A DNA stretch of 64,000 bases, taken from the NCBI RefSeq assembly GCF_014650715.1, contig NZ_BMVM01000016.1:1-64000 (forward strand), written 5' to 3'. Positions 10,626 to 18,054 of this stretch are shown here, one piece after another (position 1 is the first letter of the stretch; each line of letters opens with the position of its first letter). Under the pieces are notes generated by a model. The model was not told where the DNA came from and searched no databases. It saw nothing but the letters and a program-made list of their open reading frames with translations. Source of the DNA: Streptomyces bluensis. GTDB lineage: Bacteria > Actinomycetota > Actinomycetes > Streptomycetales > Streptomycetaceae. Position numbers and translations under genes: made by a program.

Positions 10626-11072
10626 ATGTCGGTGATGACCGGTATCCAGCCCATGCAGCAGGCCGGGGGCCAGCAGATCGCCCAGCTGGTCCAGCAGACC
10701 ATCCAGCAGGCGTGCCAGCAGACGGCCCAGCACGTGGCGCAGCAGGTGCAGCAGACGTTCCAGCAGATCCAGCAGGTTCAGCAGCAGCTCCAGCAGCAGG
10801 GCATGTCCCAGCAGGCGCACCCGTACCTGGCCCTGGCGCTGCACCGCTCGTTGGCCTCGGGTGTGCGGCACGCGGTGGAGCAGTCCGTACAGCAGGCGCT
10901 GCCGACCGCGATCGTGGCGTTGCTCCAGCACAGCCAGCAAGGGCAGCAGGGCCAGCAGCAGTTCGGCGGTGGGTTCGGCCAGCAGTACCAGCAGCACCAG
11001 CAGCCGTTCGGGCAGTACCAACAGCCGGGCTTCGGCATCGGCCAGATGGGCCAGCCGTTCGGTATCGGCTGA
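10626..11072 (+). CDS. Glutamine-rich low-complexity protein
   Basis: 148 residues, very rich in Gln. Residues about 9-65 form an amphipathic-looking run of QQ pairs with Ala, Val, Ile and Thr (for example QQTIQQACQQTAQHVAQQVQ). A non-repetitive middle (HPYLALALHRSLASGVRHAV) follows, then a Q/G/F/Y tail ending GQPFGIG that resembles prion-like or phase-separating segments. There is no signal peptide or membrane segment. The ATG at 10626 has CGGAG six bases upstream; an upstream in-frame start at 10587 lacks one. A strong hairpin terminator follows immediately. Function unknown; the composition suggests coiled-coil or self-assembly. Confidence 0.7.
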   Translation: MSVMTGIQPMQQAGGQQIAQLVQQTIQQACQQTAQHVAQQVQQTFQQIQQVQQQLQQQGMSQQAHPYLALALHRSLASGVRHAVEQSVQQALPTAIVALLQHSQQGQQGQQQFGGGFGQQYQQHQQPFGQYQQPGFGIGQMGQPFGIG

Positions 11073-11086
11073 CCTGGGGGCGGCGC

Positions 11087-11126
11087 GATGCGGTGTGCCC
11101 GGAGTGGTTACCGGGCACACCGCATC
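11087..11126 (+). terminator. Terminator after the Q-rich gene
   Basis: A perfect 16-bp stem (11087-11102 pairing with 11111-11126) around an 8-base loop, 15 bases after the Q-rich stop codon. It separates that gene from the pseudo-subtilase downstream. Confidence 0.8.
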
Positions 11127-11357
11127 AGCGTGTGAGCGCGAGCCGCCCGTCGCCCCATCAGAAGGTCAGTTACCCGCAGGTACGACGTAAGCGTGGTGAA
11201 GGTGGACGTGATGGTCAAGGAAAGGCCCGGAAACAGCCGTGCAAGCGGGTCCGAGGGGGGCGTCGGGGGAGGGCGCGAACCCGAGGGCAGACAAGCGGAA
11301 CCGAGGGAGAAGGGCGTGCGGTCACCGGTCTCCGTGCAACCGCGCCGGGAGCGGTAC

Positions 11358-12947
11358 ATGGTGACACCGCTGCCCCAGCACCTGCTCCCGCCAGGAGTGT
11401 CCGAGCTCAGCATGGACGAGGTGTGTGACCGGCTGGGCCGGATGCCCGAGGTCAAGGTGATCCGCAAGCTCCAGCCGTCGGAGAAGCTCCGGGCGGCCGG
11501 GCTGCACCCCTCCTGCCCGCACATCGCGGTGGTGGAGGCGGCCGAGTCCCAGGTGCCGGCGATGCGGTCGCTGCACGTACACATCGAACCGGACCTGCCG
11601 CTGTCCGGGACCGGACCCACGGCCGCGGCGACCGCGGGCATCCTGCCGCTCCGCGATCCGGGGCTGGTCATGCCGATGGACGAACCCGTGGAGATCTCGC
11701 TGCGGGTGTGCGGACCGGAGGGCGAACCGCTTGCCGGAGCAGGAGTGTTCCTGATCGGTGCGACATGGCCGGGCCAGGGGATCACCGGCGCCGACGGGAA
11801 GGTCACCGTCACACTCGCCACGGAGACCCCGGAATCCATCCAGTCCCTGTACGTCCGGCCCACGGGCGGTTACCTGGACCGCTGGATCCATCGCCCGGAA
11901 CTGTCGGTGAGCCAGGAGAACCTGGTCACCCTCACGCCGCTGGGCAAGGTGGCCCCGGGGCTGGAGGAGAGGCAGCAGTACGGCTGGGGCCAGAAGGCCA
12001 TGCGGCTGGACCGGCTGCCTCCCACCTTCCGCGCCTTCGGAGTCAAGATCGCGCTCATCGGTTCGGGTGTCGCCGCCGACCACCCCGATCTGAAGGAACG
12101 GGTGCGCTCCGGGATCGGTCTCGGTCCGGGCAAGGAGCCGGGCTGGGCCCGCGACCGGGTGGGTACGGGTACGCACGCGGCGGGCATCATCGCCGGAGCG
12201 GACACCGCCACCGGTCTCGTCGGCATCGCGGTCGACGCCGAGATCGAAGTGTGCCAGCTGCTGCCGGACGGCTGTTTCAGTGATCTGATCGCCGCCCTGG
12301 ACCACTGCATCGAGCGGGAGATCGACATCGCCCATATCGCGGTGGCCACCTCGTACTCGTCGGCCCTGGTCTCGCGCAAGCTCGCCGACGCCAATGCCGC
12401 GGGTATCGCCTGCGTCGCCCCGGCGGGCGACACGGGCGGGCCGGTCGCCTTCCCCGGCTCGCTGCCCACCGTGTTCGCCGTGGGCGCGCTCGGAGTCTTC
12501 GGCTCCTACCCGCCGGACACGTCCCAGGCCACCCATTCGGGCTCCCAGCTGACGCCGGAGGGACTGTTCGCCGCGCCGTTCAGCTGTTACGGCCCCGGAG
12601 TCGACGCGGCCGCCCCCGGCGTGGCGGTCCTGTCGTGTTCCCCGCAGGGCGGCTACGCGGCCCTCGACGGCACCGGCACGGCCTCGGCCCATGTCGCCGG
12701 TCTCGCTGCCCTCGTGCTCGCCCACCACGAGGACCTCCACGGGCAGTTGCTCCCCCGTGGACCCGGCCGGGTCAACCACCTGTTCGAACTCATCGCCGCC
12801 AGCTGCCGCAGGCTGGCCACCCCGGGAACCCTGGAGGCGGCCCGCGTGGGACGTGGCCTGCCCGACGCCCTCGTCGCCCTCGGACTGGCCCCGGGAGTGC
12901 AACTCGCTCCTGCCCTGTCCCCCTACAGCCCCTCCATGGCCGGTTAG
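11358..12947 (+). CDS. Catalytically dead subtilisin-fold (S8) protein
   Basis: 529 residues. An N-terminal part (1-210) includes a beta-sandwich-like stretch near 110-170 (EPLAGAGVFLIGATWPG, then GADGKVTVTL). The subtilase domain (about 225-510) keeps the S8 framework, yet every catalytic position is changed. Gly235 in ALIGSGV stands where Asp is expected, Thr270 in VGTGTHAAG replaces the first His of HGTHVAG, and Gly440 in DGTGTASAHVAG replaces the Ser of GTSMAS. The oxyanion Asn is Asp358 (APAGDTGG). I prefer the ATG at 11358 (GGGAG seven bases upstream); an extension to a GTG at 11193 has non-coding codon use. No signal peptide is seen. It likely acts as a binding or scaffold protein. Confidence 0.78.
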   Translation: MVTPLPQHLLPPGVSELSMDEVCDRLGRMPEVKVIRKLQPSEKLRAAGLHPSCPHIAVVEAAESQVPAMRSLHVHIEPDLPLSGTGPTAAATAGILPLRDPGLVMPMDEPVEISLRVCGPEGEPLAGAGVFLIGATWPGQGITGADGKVTVTLATETPESIQSLYVRPTGGYLDRWIHRPELSVSQENLVTLTPLGKVAPGLEERQQYGWGQKAMRLDRLPPTFRAFGVKIALIGSGVAADHPDLKERVRSGIGLGPGKEPGWARDRVGTGTHAAGIIAGADTATGLVGIAVDAEIEVCQLLPDGCFSDLIAALDHCIEREIDIAHIAVATSYSSALVSRKLADANAAGIACVAPAGDTGGPVAFPGSLPTVFAVGALGVFGSYPPDTSQATHSGSQLTPEGLFAAPFSCYGPGVDAAAPGVAVLSCSPQGGYAALDGTGTASAHVAGLAALVLAHHEDLHGQLLPRGPGRVNHLFELIAASCRRLATPGTLEAARVGRGLPDALVALGLAPGVQLAPALSPYSPSMAG

Positions 12948-12952
12948 CCGAG

Positions 12953-12994
12953 GTGGGGCCTTGGTCAGAGGCATGCCCCTGACCAAGGCCCCAC
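12953..12994 (+). terminator. Terminator after the pseudo-subtilase gene
   Basis: A perfect 16-bp stem (12953-12968 with 12979-12994) and a 10-base loop start five bases after the stop codon. Confidence 0.85.
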
Positions 12995-13012
12995 CCCTGT
13001 GGATCCACTTCC

Positions 13013-13033
13013 TTGTGAACAAATTGTTCACAA
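13013..13033. promoter_or_regulatory. Perfect 21-bp operator-like palindrome
   Basis: Arms TTGTGAACAA (13013-13022) and TTGTTCACAA (13024-13033) flank a single A. It lies seven bases ahead of a possible -35 box TTGACG (13041-13046), which is 18 bases from CATCCT (13065-13070), seven bases before the next gene's ATG. Half-sites resemble the Rex motif TGTGAAC/GTTCACA, but the spacing is three bases longer than in Rex sites. Confidence 0.7.
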
Positions 13034-13077
13034 CATTTGGTTGACGTCGATGTGTGTCGTGTCGCATCCTTGATGGC

Positions 13078-13527
13078 ATGTCCGCCACTCCTGAACCGCC
13101 CACCGACCCCTTCACGCCCCAGCAGCCGGAGCAGGCGCGCGCGCAACGCGTGTACGCCTCCCTCTTCCGTATCGCCGAACGGCACGCGGTCACCGACGAG
13201 CAACGCCGTCGCCAGGTCCATCCCTCGGTCCTCGGACCGCATGAAGCCGTCCGGCTCGTCTCGTTCCTGCTCAGCGGGGCCGCACAGCCGGACGACGGCG
13301 AACCGGAGGTGGATCAGGCCGACATCACCGCTGCGTTGAGTCTCGTACCGCTGGTTCGTGGAGAGATGGACGAACTGGAAGCCGGACTCCTCCAGATGGC
13401 GCGAGGCCGCGGCATGACCTGGCAGGAGATCGCGTTCGGACTCGGGCTCGGTACGCCGCAAGCCGCAAGGCAGCGGTACGAACGACTGGCCGCCCGTGCC
13501 ACCACCGACACGGAGGGTGCGGCGTAG
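13078..13527 (+). CDS. Putative HTH regulatory protein
   Basis: 149 residues. The N-terminal 20 residues are Pro-rich. A helical central part follows, and the C-terminal segment MTWQEIAFGLGLGTPQAARQRYERL (about 113-137, the recognition-helix pattern) resembles the sigma-region-4-like HTH of small actinomycete proteins annotated as HSP18 transcriptional regulators. It may bind DNA, perhaps the palindrome at 13013-13033 upstream of itself. The ATG at 13078 lacks a Shine-Dalgarno sequence, and a plausible -10 box ends seven bases before it, so the mRNA may be leaderless. Target genes cannot be seen in the window. Confidence 0.6.
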   Translation: MSATPEPPTDPFTPQQPEQARAQRVYASLFRIAERHAVTDEQRRRQVHPSVLGPHEAVRLVSFLLSGAAQPDDGEPEVDQADITAALSLVPLVRGEMDELEAGLLQMARGRGMTWQEIAFGLGLGTPQAARQRYERLAARATTDTEGAA

Positions 13528-13598
13528 AAGAGTGCCCGCGCGGGCCGGGCCACCGGATTGGTCACGGGGCCCACGTCCGAGGGCCTAACGTGGACGGC

Positions 13599-14534
13599 AT
13601 GACCGCCTCCGAGCTGATCCGCATCGTCTCCCGCGACTCGCCCATGGCACTCGCCCAGGTGGAGCGCGTCCGCGCCGAACTGGCCGCGCTTCACCCGGAC
13701 ATCCGCACCGAGGTCGTGCCGGTGAAGACGACCGGCGACAAGTGGATGGGCGACCTCGCGAAGGTCGAGGGCAAGGGGGCGTTCACCAAGGAGGTCGACG
13801 CCGCCCTCCTCGCCGGGCAGGCGGACCTCGCGGTGCACTGTGTCAAGGACATCCCCGCCGACCGCCCGCTCCCCGCCGGAACCGTCTTCGCCGCCTTCCT
13901 CAAACGCGACGACATCCGCGACGCCCTCGTCCACCCCGGCGGCCTCACCCTCGACGAGCTGCCGGACGGCACGCGCATCGGCACCTCCTCCGTGCGCCGC
14001 GTCGCCCAGCTGGCCGCTTCCCACCCCCACTTGAGCTGCGTCCCCATGCGCGGCAACGCCAACCGGCGCCTCGACAAACTCGCCGCCGGTGACGCCGACG
14101 CCCTCCTGCTGGCCGTCTCCGGCCTCGAACGCATCAACCGCCCGGACGTCATCAGCGAGGTCCTGCCGGTCGACGTGATGATGCCCCCGATCGGTGCCGG
14201 GATCCTCGCCCTCCAGTGCCGCGAGGACGACACCGGCCTCATCGACACCGTCAGCTCCCTCGGTCACCCCGACACCCACCGCGAGGCCACCGCCGAACGC
14301 ATGTTCCTGCACGTCCTCCAGGGGCACTGCAATTCGCCCATCGCCGGCTGTGCCAGGGTCGGGCGCAACGGTGAACTGTCCCTGCGCGGCTGCGTGTTCA
14401 CCCCCGACGGCAAGACCGTCCTCAACGCCCACGAATGGGCCGGCCGCCTCGACCCGGCCACCCTGGGCACCGCGGTCGCCGTCACCCTCCTCCGCCAGGG
14501 CGCCCGTGAGTTGATCGACTCCATCCCCCACTGA
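13599..14534 (+). CDS. hemC: Hydroxymethylbilane synthase (porphobilinogen deaminase)
   Basis: 311 residues. The enzyme polymerises four porphobilinogens to hydroxymethylbilane in tetrapyrrole synthesis. Signatures: IRIVSRDSPMALAQVERV at the N terminus, VPVKTTGDKW, KGAFTKEVDAALLAG, VHCVKDIPADRPLP, and the cofactor-binding Cys in QGHCNSPIAGCARV. It stands alone, away from other hem genes, so it may be a second copy. The ATG at 13599 has no ribosome site; a TAACGT box ends seven bases upstream, again consistent with a leaderless transcript. An upstream in-frame GTG at 13590 is less likely. Confidence 0.9.
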   Translation: MTASELIRIVSRDSPMALAQVERVRAELAALHPDIRTEVVPVKTTGDKWMGDLAKVEGKGAFTKEVDAALLAGQADLAVHCVKDIPADRPLPAGTVFAAFLKRDDIRDALVHPGGLTLDELPDGTRIGTSSVRRVAQLAASHPHLSCVPMRGNANRRLDKLAAGDADALLLAVSGLERINRPDVISEVLPVDVMMPPIGAGILALQCREDDTGLIDTVSSLGHPDTHREATAERMFLHVLQGHCNSPIAGCARVGRNGELSLRGCVFTPDGKTVLNAHEWAGRLDPATLGTAVAVTLLRQGARELIDSIPH

Positions 14535-14651
14535 CGGCGAACCTCGTACAGATCCTTGAGCGGATCGCCGGACATGGACTACCGCCCTCCCAGAACGGCT
14601 GAACGTCATTCGTTGTGATCTCAGCGCGTCCGAACCAGATATCGTGAAGGC

Positions 14652-15110
14652 ATGGGGACGGGCAACGGGATCGTGGACGACGTCGACAGAGCACTGATCG
14701 CAGAGCTCCAGCGTGACGCCACACAGGCCTACGCGACGCTCGGAAAGGCGGTCGGCCTGTCAGCCGGCGCCGCTCATGACCGCGTACGCAAGCTCCGCGA
14801 ACGCGGCGTCATCCGCCGCACGACCGTGGACGTCGACCCGACCGCCCTCGGGCGCGGAGTACTCGCCTTCGTCATGGTCGACTCGTCGGCCTGGATGGGG
14901 GACGCGACCGAATCCTTCGCCGCCGTCCCCGAAATCCAGGAAGCCCACATCATCGCGGGCACCGCCTCCGTCCTCGTGAAGGTGCGCACGGCCACCACGG
15001 ACCAGTTGCAGGACGTCCTGCGGCGGCTCTACACGATCGAGGGCGTGAGCGGGACGCAGGCGACGGTCGTACTGGAGACCTTCTTCGAAAGACCGGTCCG
15101 CGCCGACTGA
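14652..15110 (+). CDS. Lrp/AsnC family transcriptional regulator
   Basis: 152 residues: an N-terminal winged HTH (about 8-60, with DVDRALIAELQRDATQAYAT and SAGAAHDRVRKLRERGVIRR) and a C-terminal RAM ligand-binding ferredoxin-like domain (about 70-148, with AHIIAGTASVLVKVRTATTD). Members respond to amino acids or related ligands as octamers. It ends ten bases before the frame of the NAD synthetase gene and may be co-transcribed with it; a link to NAD or glutamine supply is only a guess. Start chosen at the ATG at 14652. Confidence 0.88.
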   Translation: MGTGNGIVDDVDRALIAELQRDATQAYATLGKAVGLSAGAAHDRVRKLRERGVIRRTTVDVDPTALGRGVLAFVMVDSSAWMGDATESFAAVPEIQEAHIIAGTASVLVKVRTATTDQLQDVLRRLYTIEGVSGTQATVVLETFFERPVRAD

Positions 15111-15167
15111 CAGTGCTGGGTGACATGCTCAGCCATAGGGAGCTGCCGGGAAGGGGCACTTCGCATC

Positions 15168-17213
15168 GTGAACTTCTGGTCGATCTATCAGCACGGCTTC
15201 GCACGGGTCGCCGCGTGCACAGGCCATGCGGCCATCGCCGACGCGCCCGCCAACGCGGAGGCGGTCCTGCGGCAGGGGCGCCAATGCGCACAGGAGGGGG
15301 TCGCCGTCGCGGTGTTCCCCGAACTCTGCCTGTCCGGCTACTCGATCGAGGACCTGCTGCTGCAGGACGCGTTGCTCGACGAGGTCGAGGCGGCGCTCCA
15401 GACCGTGGTGGCCGGATCGGCGGAGCTGCTGCCGGTACTCGTCGTCGGCGCCCCGCTGCGCCACCGAGGCCGGATCTACAACTGCGCGGTGATCGTGCAC
15501 CGCGGGCGGATCCTCGGCGTCGCGCCCAAGTCCTACCTGCCGAACTACCGCGAGTTCTACGAGCGGCGGCAGATCGCCGCGGGCGACGACGAGCGCGGCG
15601 GGACGATCCGCGTCGGCGGCGCGACCGTGCCGTTCGGCACGGACCTGCTCTTCGCGGCCGAGGACGTCCCCGGCCTGGTGCTGCACGCGGAGATCTGCGA
15701 GGACATGTGGGTGCCGGTGCCCCCGAGCGCGGAGGCGGCGCTCGCCGGAGCGACCGTACTCGTCAACCTCTCGGGCAGCCCCATCACGGTCGGGCGGGCC
15801 GAGGACCGGCGGCTGCTGTGCCGCTCGGCGTCCGCACGCTGCCTCGGCGCCTACGTGTACGCGGCGGCCGGTCTGGGCGAGTCGACCACCGACCTGTCCT
15901 GGGACGGCCAGACCATGATCTACGAGAACGGCGTCCTGCTGGCCGAGACCGACAGGTTCCCGCAGGGCGACCAGTACGCCGTGGCCGACATCGACCTCGA
16001 CCTGCTGCGCCAGGCCCGCCAGCGCATGGGGACCTTCGACGACAACCGCCGTGCCCACGCCGCCCGCACCAGCGGATTCCGGCATGTGCCGTTCCGGCTC
16101 GACCCGCCCGCGACCGACCTCGGACTGCGTCGCCGCATCGAACGGTTCCCGTTCGTGCCGGCCGACCCCGCCCGCCTCGCCCAGGACTGCTACGAGGCCT
16201 ACAACATCCAGGTCGCGGGTCTGCAGCAGCGACTGGCGGCGATCGGCGGCCCGAAGATCGTCATCGGAGTGTCGGGCGGCCTCGACTCCACCCACGCGCT
16301 GATCGTCGCCGCCCGTGCCATGGACCGTGCGGGCCGCCCCCGCAGCGACATCCTGGCCTTCACACTGCCCGGTTTCGCCACCGGCGAGCACACCAAGGGC
16401 AACGCCCACAAGCTGATGCGCGCGCTCGGTGTCACCGCGGCCGAACTGGACATCACACCGACCGCCCGGCTCATGCTCCAGGAGATCGGTCACCCGTTCT
16501 CCTCCGGTGAGCCGGTGTACGACGTCACCTTCGAGAACGTGCAGGCCGGGCTGCGTACCGACTACCTGTTCCGGCTGGCCAACCAGCGCGGAGGCATCGT
16601 GCTCGGCACGGGTGACCTGTCCGAACTGGCGCTCGGCTGGAGCACCTACGGCGTCGGCGACCAGATGAGCCACTACAACGTCAACTCCGGCGTGCCGAAG
16701 ACGCTCATCCAGCACCTGATCCGATGGGTCATCAGCAGTGGCCAGTTCGACGCGGAGACCAATGCGACGCTGGCCGCGATCCTCGACACCGAGATCAGCC
16801 CGGAGCTCGTGCCGGGGGAGGAACTGCAGTCCACCGAGTCCAAGATCGGCCCGTACGCGCTGCACGACTTCACGCTCTTCCACGTACTGCGCCACGGACT
16901 GCGGCCGTCGAAGATCGCCTTCCTGGCCTGGCACGCCTGGCACGACCGGGACGCCGGTGCCTGGCCGCCCGGGTTCCCCGACGCCGAACGGGTGGCGTAC
17001 GACCTGCCGGAGATCTGGCACTGGCTGGAGTACTTCTGCCGCCGCTTCTTCGCGTTCGCCCAGTTCAAGCGCTCGGCCATGCCGAACGGGCCGAAGGTCC
17101 TCGCCGGAGGTTCTCTTTCACCCCGCGGCGACTGGCGCGCACCATCGGACAGTACGGCGAAGGCCTGGCTGAGAGACCTCGCCCGCTGGGACATGCCGCG
17201 CACCGGAGAGTAG
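15168..17213 (+). CDS. nadE: Glutamine-dependent NAD(+) synthetase
   Basis: 681 residues, the usual length for the two-domain actinobacterial enzyme. An N-terminal nitrilase-type glutaminase (about 1-290) shows the catalytic Glu in VFPELCLSGYS, the Lys in VAPKSYLPNYREFYE and the Cys in HAEICEDMWVP. The synthetase domain follows with the PP-loop GVSGGLDSTHAL and LGTGDLSELALGWSTYG. It amidates deamido-NAD with glutamine ammonia. I chose the GTG at 15168 (VNFWSIYQHGFARVAACT) behind GGAAGGGG; the frame opens earlier at 15120 without family match. Confidence 0.93.
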   Translation: MNFWSIYQHGFARVAACTGHAAIADAPANAEAVLRQGRQCAQEGVAVAVFPELCLSGYSIEDLLLQDALLDEVEAALQTVVAGSAELLPVLVVGAPLRHRGRIYNCAVIVHRGRILGVAPKSYLPNYREFYERRQIAAGDDERGGTIRVGGATVPFGTDLLFAAEDVPGLVLHAEICEDMWVPVPPSAEAALAGATVLVNLSGSPITVGRAEDRRLLCRSASARCLGAYVYAAAGLGESTTDLSWDGQTMIYENGVLLAETDRFPQGDQYAVADIDLDLLRQARQRMGTFDDNRRAHAARTSGFRHVPFRLDPPATDLGLRRRIERFPFVPADPARLAQDCYEAYNIQVAGLQQRLAAIGGPKIVIGVSGGLDSTHALIVAARAMDRAGRPRSDILAFTLPGFATGEHTKGNAHKLMRALGVTAAELDITPTARLMLQEIGHPFSSGEPVYDVTFENVQAGLRTDYLFRLANQRGGIVLGTGDLSELALGWSTYGVGDQMSHYNVNSGVPKTLIQHLIRWVISSGQFDAETNATLAAILDTEISPELVPGEELQSTESKIGPYALHDFTLFHVLRHGLRPSKIAFLAWHAWHDRDAGAWPPGFPDAERVAYDLPEIWHWLEYFCRRFFAFAQFKRSAMPNGPKVLAGGSLSPRGDWRAPSDSTAKAWLRDLARWDMPRTGE

Positions 17214-17259
17214 CCGGTACCGGCGCTGCAGCGGGCAAGCCTCCGTCACCCGTCCCCGT

Positions 17260-18054
17260 TCACCCCGGGCCCCCGCCGGGTCCGGCCGCCAGGGATCTCA
17301 GGGTCCGGGCCTCGCGGGCGAGGACCTTCTCGTCGTTCTCGGGGACGAACTCCAGAAGGACGTCCAGCGGCCGGCGCCGCGCACGCAGGCGGGCCAGGAC
17401 CGTACGCCACAGTTCGGCGCGGGTGGAGAGCGGATGGCGGGTGGTGCCGGGCCACCAGGAGAAGGCGTGCACGGCGGCGACCCGGTCGATCACGGTGTCG
17501 AGACCGGCGACGGCCTCCGCGTCGGGAAGGTCGAGCGGTGGCTGCCAGTAGGTGCGGACGTCGGGGTGGTCCACCGCGTTGAGCAGCCGGAGGGTGCGGT
17601 CGGCTCCGTCGGTCAGGGTGTTGCGGTGGAACTCGTAGGCGAGTTGCACGCCGGCCTCGGCCGCGAGCTTCGCCGCACGACGAGTGTCCTCGACGACCGC
17701 CGTCCGCCCCTCGGGTGACGTCTCGTCGGTACCCGTCACTCCCGCCCAGATCCGGATGCGGGGCGCCCCCAGCAGCACGGCCGAGCGCAGCACGCCGTCG
17801 AACGCCGCCGGGTCCGTGCTCCCGGCGCGGTAGTACGAACCGTACGAGGCGACCGCGAGGCCCGCCTCCTCGGTGGCGGCGCGGACCCGCGCGGCGGCGG
17901 CCTCGTCCCCCGCCGGTACGTGGATGTCGGCGCCCCACTCGACACACTCCAGGCCCGCCTCGACCGCCGCCGCGAGGACCCCGGCCACGTCCAGGTGGCG
18001 GAGCGTGACCGAGCACAGGCCCAGGCGCGGCATCACGCCGGTCACCCCGGTCAT
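17260..18054 (-). CDS. Sugar phosphate isomerase/epimerase-like TIM barrel
   Basis: 264 residues of the xylose isomerase-like superfamily. Metal-ligand-type residues occur in LECVEWGADIHV, QLAYEFHRNTLTDG and VHAFSWWPGT, and at the C terminus DVLLEFVPEND. These enzymes isomerise or epimerise sugars or ketoacids and need a divalent metal. The ATG at 18054 overlaps the stop of the DUF2264 gene (ATGA), so it is the last gene of the six-gene transport/catabolism unit. It converges on nadE with a 46-base gap. Exact substrate not readable. Confidence 0.8.
   Translation of the reverse strand: MTGVTGVMPRLGLCSVTLRHLDVAGVLAAAVEAGLECVEWGADIHVPAGDEAAAARVRAATEEAGLAVASYGSYYRAGSTDPAAFDGVLRSAVLLGAPRIRIWAGVTGTDETSPEGRTAVVEDTRRAAKLAAEAGVQLAYEFHRNTLTDGADRTLRLLNAVDHPDVRTYWQPPLDLPDAEAVAGLDTVIDRVAAVHAFSWWPGTTRHPLSTRAELWRTVLARLRARRRPLDVLLEFVPENDEKVLAREARTLRSLAAGPGGGPG

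Noticed and set aside
10548..11120. A leucine-rich minus-strand frame opposite the Q-rich gene
   Set aside because: Leucine codons arise from reading CAG repeats backwards; no start with ribosome site and no family match. The plus-strand frame has a proper ribosome site and terminator.
11193..11357. Longer N terminus of the pseudo-subtilase from a GTG at 11193
   Set aside because: Codons there end in A or T unusually often for this genome and encode a Gly/Glu/Arg-rich stretch without homology; the ATG at 11358 has a better ribosome site.
13013..13033. Rex binding site
   Set aside because: Half-sites fit, but spacing is three bases longer than the Rex consensus, so only a Rex-like note was kept.
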